NCBI GenBank assembly: GCA_013816245.1
Contig: JACDEU010000002.1
Coordinates: forward strand, 1-64,000
Source of the DNA: Actinomycetota bacterium
GTDB taxonomy: Bacteria > Actinomycetota > Thermoleophilia > Gaiellales > Gaiellaceae
DNA: 64,000 nucleotides
Direction of reading: 5' to 3'
Made by a program: the position numbers and the translations under genes. Positions 59,721 to 64,000 of this stretch are shown in pieces (the stretch's first letter is position 1; the number at the start of each line of letters is the position of its first letter). Below the pieces are notes generated by a model. It was not told the DNA's origin and ran no database searches. It saw only the letters and a list, made by a program, of their open reading frames with translations.

Positions 59721-60605
59721 GTGCTCGGCGAGGTACTGACCGCAATCGTCACGCCGTTCAAGAACGACGGCGCCGTCGACTACGAACGCTTCCGTGAACT
59801 GGCGCAGCATCTGGTCGAGAACGGCTCCGACGGGATCGTCGTCGCAGGCACTACGGGTGAAAGCCCAACGCTCTCCGACGACGAACGACTAGAGCTCTTC
59901 CGCGTCGCCGTCGACGCGCTGGGTGACGGTGCCACGGTGATTGCCGGTACGGGCACATACTCAACCGCGCATTCGATTCACCTGACCCGCGCGGCGCACG
60001 AGATCGGAGTCGACGGCTTCCTCGTCGTCACGCCGTACTACAACAAGCCGCCGCCGCGGGGTATCGTCGAACACTTCAAGGCGATCGCCGCCGAGAGCGA
60101 CAAGCCGATCGTCGTCTACAACATTCCCGCCCGGGTCGTGATCAACATCGAGCCGGACACGGTGCTCGAGCTGGCGGAGATCCCGACCGTGAAGGCCGTC
60201 AAGCAGGCGAATGACGACCTTGTGCAAGCCAAGCGGATCGTCGACGAGTCAGGTCTCGACCTCTACGCCGGCGACGACAATCTCATCTACTCGTTCCTGG
60301 AGCTCGGCGGCATCGGCGGCGTTTGCGTGCACACGCACGTAGTCGGGCCTCGCGTGAAGGCGATGGTAACTGCCTACCGCGAGGGCAACCCAGGAGAAGC
60401 GAAGCTCATCGACGACGAGCTCGCTCCCTCGTATGAACTGCTCAAAGTGCAGGGGAATCCAATCGCGATCAAGGCCGCGCTGAACCTGCTCGGCCACGAG
60501 GTGGGCGGCCTGCGCCTACCGCTCGTCTCGGCGAACGAGAGCGAGATCGCCGCCGTCCGAGACTGTCTCGAGCGGCTCGGCATCCTGACTCCGGTCACCG
60601 CTTAG
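59721..60605 (+). CDS. dapA: 4-hydroxy-tetrahydrodipicolinate synthase
   Basis: 294 residues from GTG 59721 (GTG 59703 would add six residues). LGEVLTAIVTPFKNDGAVDY starts the barrel, VVAGTTGESPTL is the pyruvate-carboxylate motif, VVTPYYNKPP and VYNIPAR carry the Tyr residues, and Schiff-base Lys161 is in TVKAVKQAND. It condenses pyruvate with aspartate semialdehyde, the first step to diaminopimelate and lysine. The predicted mRNA is leaderless, and its -10 overlaps that of the divergent GNAT. Confidence 0.94.
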   Translation: MLGEVLTAIVTPFKNDGAVDYERFRELAQHLVENGSDGIVVAGTTGESPTLSDDERLELFRVAVDALGDGATVIAGTGTYSTAHSIHLTRAAHEIGVDGFLVVTPYYNKPPPRGIVEHFKAIAAESDKPIVVYNIPARVVINIEPDTVLELAEIPTVKAVKQANDDLVQAKRIVDESGLDLYAGDDNLIYSFLELGGIGGVCVHTHVVGPRVKAMVTAYREGNPGEAKLIDDELAPSYELLKVQGNPIAIKAALNLLGHEVGGLRLPLVSANESEIAAVRDCLERLGILTPVTA

Positions 60606-62330
60606 CTCCGGCCGGTCCGCAAGGGCGAGCCCGAGCTCGTCGAGTGAATCGAGGAGGGCAAGCTCCACGTGGCGAGGCGGCAGCTTCGGCGCGGCGACGA
60701 CGAGGAAGCCGACGAGCGCGCTGTTGTCGCGGCGAAGGGGCAGGGCCGCGACGATCCCGTCGCGCCCGAGCTCGACGCCGGCCGCGACGATGGCGTCGCG
60801 TCCCGACTCCGCTTCGCGCACAAGCCAACCGGTGAGCGTGCCGACGGAGGGAGGATCGTCGCCGCGAGCATGCTCGATGGTTCCACCGAGGCCGTCTTCG
60901 TCCCACGACATGAGGCCGATCCAGTCGTGCTTCCACACTCGCGCAACGGCATCGGCGAGGCGTAGGAACGCTCGTTCACGTTCGTCGCCCGTGCCGAGCG
61001 CGCGATGGAGCGCACCCCCGAGTGCAACCAGCTCGGGCCGTTCCTTGAGCTCTCCCGGGCCGGCGAGCGTGATCTTGTACGAGGTCGATGCGCCGCGGAG
61101 CTCGTCCAGCGCAGCGGCCGACAGCACGGTCGAAGGGTCACTGCCACGCTGCACCGCGACGAAGGCTCGGGCCACGATGGGGTGAAACTGCGTTCCGGCA
61201 TTGCGTTCGATCTCGGTGAGCGCGGCCTCATGTGACAGACCGGCGCGGTAGGGGCGGTCCGTCGTCATCGCATCGAAGCTGTCGGCGACGATCAGGAAGT
61301 GGGACGCGAGTGGGAGGTCGTCGCCTCCGACGCCGTAGTAGCCCGCGCCCATCCATCCGCTCGTGGTGAAGCTCGACCGCGCGCGCCTGGGCCGACACGA
61401 ACTCGAACCGTTGCAGCAACCGCGCGGACAGGCGTGGGTGGCGGCGCATTGCGGCCCATTCCGCTCCGTCGAGCGTGCCGCGCTTGCGCAAAAGCGACGC
61501 GTCGACGGCCACCTTGCCGAGATCGTGCAGGCGGCCGGCCCAGCGGAGACGGTCGATCTCGGAGAAGGGAAGTTGCAAGGCGCGCGCGAGGCCGTCCACG
61601 TAACCCGCCACGCGCAGTGAATGACGATAGGTCGACGGGTCGCGTTCGTCGACGATGTTCGCGAACGTCTCGAGCGCACGAAGGGTCTCGTGCTGCAAGC
61701 TCCTCAACCGCACCTGCACCTGCTGCACGGCGATCGCGACCGGCACGAGCATGACGACGTTCCAGGGATGGCCGATCGCGAGCAGGGCAAGCGCGCTCCG
61801 AGGCCGACCTCCCCGGCGCTCGAGACGAGCCGTGGCTCGAAAGTCTCTTGCCGGCGCACGACATCGAGCAGAACCGTGTGGACCGTGAGGAAAGCGAGTG
61901 CGAGTGCGACAAGGCGATCAGGTCGTCAGCAGGCGCCGGGTGCCGACCTCGCCACCGGCGAGGCGGAAGGCGAGCCCGCCCGCGCATGCGGCGATCGCCG
62001 TTGCGCTTGCGTCGAAGACAATGCCCCGCAGGGCAAGACCGCGAAAGAGACCGACTGTGACGACCCCGGCCGCCGCGACAAGTGCACCGGCCCAGGGCCG
62101 GGGACGATGAGGGCAGCCACCTGGATCGCAGCGGCGAGTCGGAAGCGCTCCCACTGCATCGGCTCGCGCGAGCGTTCCCGGTCCGACTCCTCGAACAGCT
62201 CCACGAGGATGACCGCGGCCACGAAGAGCGCGAAGGCCGTATGAGCGACGCCCGACAGCTTGGCGATCGAGATCGCGAGCACGCCAGGGCCGAGCCCGAT
62301 CGTTGCCAGAGCTGAGCGAGAAGGCCGCAT
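60516..62330 (-). pseudogene. Membrane HD-GYP/GAF signalling protein with several frameshifts
   Basis: From ATG 62330 a frame starts with hydrophobic helices (GPGVLAISIAKLSGVAHTAF and FALFVAAVILVELFEESD). It continues in other frames near 62105, 61925 and 61800 through more membrane helices into FANIVDERDPSTYRHSLRVA and LRWAGRLHDLGKVAV (HD). At about 61347 an extra G moves HHERMDGRG into the frame of YYGVGGDDLPLASHFLIVADS and FDAMTTDRPYR (GYP). A GAF-like domain follows, to 60516 on the strand opposite the end of dapA. The intact ancestor would be a cyclic-di-GMP phosphodiesterase. At least four breaks make this a clear pseudogene. Confidence 0.7.
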
Positions 62331-62363
62331 TCCTGCTGTATCGGTCAGGATCGGCTCCCCGCT

Positions 62364-62369
62364 TAGACT
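62364..62369 (+). promoter_or_regulatory. -10 element for rnj
   Basis: TAGACT followed by nine bases (with GGGGTGG) and ATG 62379. Confidence 0.5.
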
Positions 62370-62378
62370 GGGGTGGAT

Positions 62379-64000
62379 ATGGCTGACACCTGCAGGATCA
62401 TCGCTCTTGGGGGCCTCGGCGAGGTCGGAAAGAACATGACCGTCTACGAATGTGACGGCTCGATCGTCGTCGTCGACGCCGGGCTTGCCTTCCCTCGGGA
62501 CGAGCACCTGGGCGTGGATCTGGTGCTGCCCGACTTCGGCTACCTGCGCGATCACGCCGACCAGATCAAAGCTGTCGTCCTGACGCACGGCCACGAAGAC
62601 CACGTCGGTTCCCTGCCGTACCTCATGCGCGACGTGCCGATTCCCGAGGTGTGGGCCACGCGCCTGACGCTCGGCCTCGTGAAGTCGAAGCTCGACGAAC
62701 ACGGCCTGCTTCGCGCCGCGGAGCTCCGCGAGGTGCATCCCGACGACCCGCCCCGAGAGCTCGGGCCGTTCCGCATCTCTTTCATCCGCATGGCGCACTC
62801 GATTCCTGACGCCGTCGCAATCGTGCTCGAGACACCCGCCGGACGAATCGTGCACACGGGCGACTACAAGCTCGACCACACACCGGTCGACGGGCTGAAG
62901 ACTGACGTCGGCCGCCTCGCGGACTTCGGCAACCAGGGCGTCGACCTCATGCTCGGCGACTCGACGAACGCCGAGCGACCCGGGTTCACCCCGTCGGAGC
63001 GAATCGTCGGCGAGGCGTTCAGGCAGATCTTCCCGCTTCGCCAGGGCCGGATCCTCCTCTCCTCGTTCGCCTCGAACGTGCACCGGATGCAACAGGCAAT
63101 CGACGTCGCGGTCGAGCTCGACCGCAAGGTCTGCATCGTCGGGCGCTCGATGCGGAAGAACGCGAACATCGCGCGCAACCTCGGCTACATGAACGTGCCT
63201 GAAGGTGTGCTCGTGCGGCCGGTCGACCTCGAGGAGCTCCAGCCGCACGAGCAGTTGATCCTCTGCACCGGCAGCCAGGGAGAACCACTCTCCGCGCTGA
63301 CACGCATCGCCTACAACGATCATCCCGCCATCCACGTGGAACGCGGCGACACGGTGATCATCTCGGCGAAGCCGGTCCCCGGCAACGAGTTGCGCGTCCA
63401 CGACACGATCAACCAGCTGGCGAAGACCGGGGCGGAGGTCCTGCACCAGGAGATCGCGCCCGTTCACGTTTCGGGTCATGCCTGCTCGGAGGAGCTCCGC
63501 ACGCTTCTGGCGCTCTTGCGACCCAGAGCGGTGATGCCCGTGCACGGCGAGTTCCGCATGCTGGCAGCGCATGCACAACTTGCCCGCGAGGCGGGAGTGC
63601 CCGCGGCGAACATCATCCTCGCCGAAAACGGGACCGTCGTCGAGCTGTCCCGCGACGGTGTCAAGATCGTCGGCGAAGTCCAGACAGGCATGTCCTTCGT
63701 GGATGGGCTCGGCGTGGGGGACGTGCACGACGTCGCGCTGCGAGACCGCCGGCGGCTGTCCGAGGATGGCGTCCTGATCGTCGTTGCCACCATCGCGGCG
63801 ACGAACGGCGGCTCGGCCGGGCCGACCGAGCTGATCGCGCGCGGCTTCGGCGACGACTCCGGGGCTTTGCTCGACGAGCTGAAAAAGGAGGCGGACAAGG
63901 TTCTCGACGGCCTCTTGCGCAAGGAGATCGTGGAGATCAAGCTCATCCAGGAGCATTTGCACGATGAGCTCGGACAACTCGTCTACGACCGCACCCACCG
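62379..64000 (+). CDS. rnj: Ribonuclease J, cut by the window end
   Basis: At least 540 residues, with the 3' end beyond 64000. IIALGGLGEVGKNMTVYE starts the metallo-beta-lactamase fold, HGHEDH (70-75) is the zinc motif, HTGDYKLDHTPVDG the second metal site, LMLGDSTNAERPGFTPSE the RNase J signature and VHVSGHACSEELRTLLALL the beta-CASP motif. It has 5' exonuclease and endonuclease activity on mRNA and rRNA. The C-terminal domain starts at about residue 445. It is next to dapA, the usual actinobacterial dapA-rnj order. Confidence 0.95.
   Translation, partial: MADTCRIIALGGLGEVGKNMTVYECDGSIVVVDAGLAFPRDEHLGVDLVLPDFGYLRDHADQIKAVVLTHGHEDHVGSLPYLMRDVPIPEVWATRLTLGLVKSKLDEHGLLRAAELREVHPDDPPRELGPFRISFIRMAHSIPDAVAIVLETPAGRIVHTGDYKLDHTPVDGLKTDVGRLADFGNQGVDLMLGDSTNAERPGFTPSERIVGEAFRQIFPLRQGRILLSSFASNVHRMQQAIDVAVELDRKVCIVGRSMRKNANIARNLGYMNVPEGVLVRPVDLEELQPHEQLILCTGSQGEPLSALTRIAYNDHPAIHVERGDTVIISAKPVPGNELRVHDTINQLAKTGAEVLHQEIAPVHVSGHACSEELRTLLALLRPRAVMPVHGEFRMLAAHAQLAREAGVPAANIILAENGTVVELSRDGVKIVGEVQTGMSFVDGLGVGDVHDVALRDRRRLSEDGVLIVVATIAATNGGSAGPTELIARGFGDDSGALLDELKKEADKVLDGLLRKEIVEIKLIQEHLHDELGQLVYDRTH

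Noticed and set aside
61926-63998. Very long open frame on the minus strand across rnj
   Set aside because: It is antisense to RNase J, whose motifs are complete, and its composition mirrors the third-position bias of rnj. Only its last part (from ATG 62330) is real, as the start of the HD-GYP pseudogene.

Overview
The window is a high-GC (roughly 65%) stretch of bacterial chromosome from an actinobacterial lineage, most likely class Thermoleophilia (Gaiellales/Solirubrobacterales-like). The reasons are the order pyrR-pyrB-pyrC-carA-carB-pyrK-pyrD-mihF-gmk-rpoZ-coaBC, the actinobacterial integration host factor (mIHF), a class 1B dihydroorotate dehydrogenase with PyrK, LexA-type CGAAC-N4-GTTC boxes, and very many small double-CxxC proteins. 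The lineage call rests on gene order and remembered family sequences, not on a search.

Layout. 1-1800 is an accessory edge: an IS5-type transposase tail, a PhzF-family gene, small ORFs, and the 5' half of a tRNA-Gly that stops at the anticodon loop. 1851-4602 holds yceH, an M32 carboxypeptidase and a HIT hydrolase with a small membrane ORF. 4603-9716 is a second accessory block: a secreted HYR/FN3 protein between two copies of a 75-bp hairpin repeat, an excisionase-like gene coupled to a coiled-coil gene, a divergent sigma-like gene that seems to lack region 4, small zinc-ribbon genes and a frameshifted secreted-protein gene. 9822-14451 has corA, an MFS exporter, tRNA-Arg(CCG) and a dgcA/dgcN-like pair. 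14470-20438 has a broken secreted glycosidase-like gene, an M29 aminopeptidase, a phosphoesterase, an SOS-controlled LysM protein, a hydrolase/NTF2-like pair and RNase Z.

20458-32231 is the nucleotide and cofactor core: an Erm-type rRNA methyltransferase, the pyrimidine operon with a PyrR-binding leader and a coupled leader peptide, then mihF-gmk-rpoZ-coaBC. 32215-38346 is moxR-DUF58-transglutaminase, a nucleotidyltransferase, a TPR protein and dtd. 38431-39557 is a decayed insertion (acyltransferase pseudogene plus a displaced second dtd 3' end). 39563-47735 is the translation/transcription operon rimP-nusA-ylxR-infB-DUF503, then rbfA-nrnA-truB-ribF, with a frameshifted TauE gene between them. 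47770-52136 has two zinc ribbons, a gamma-glutamyltranspeptidase and an ABC-2 exporter. 52145-64000 has rpsO, pnp, two tandem VOC proteins, an M16 protease, dapB, two GNATs, dapA, a multiply frameshifted HD-GYP pseudogene and the start of RNase J.

Three themes run through the window. (1) Most transcription-unit-leading genes have a TAGnnT-like -10 hexamer 6-9 bases before the start codon, so leaderless mRNA looks like the default; pyrR, rimP, rpsO and pnp are exceptions with structured leaders. (2) Genes inside operons are joined by ATGA/GTGA overlaps, and two appear to start at CTG inside CTGA. (3) Frameshifts and nonsense codons fall only in accessory genes while about 40 kb of housekeeping genes are intact, which argues for real decay rather than assembly error. 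The most interesting candidates are the SOS-driven LysM gene, the attenuator-like leader of rimP-nusA-infB, the sigma-like/excisionase module, and the overlapping divergent -10 elements at dapA.
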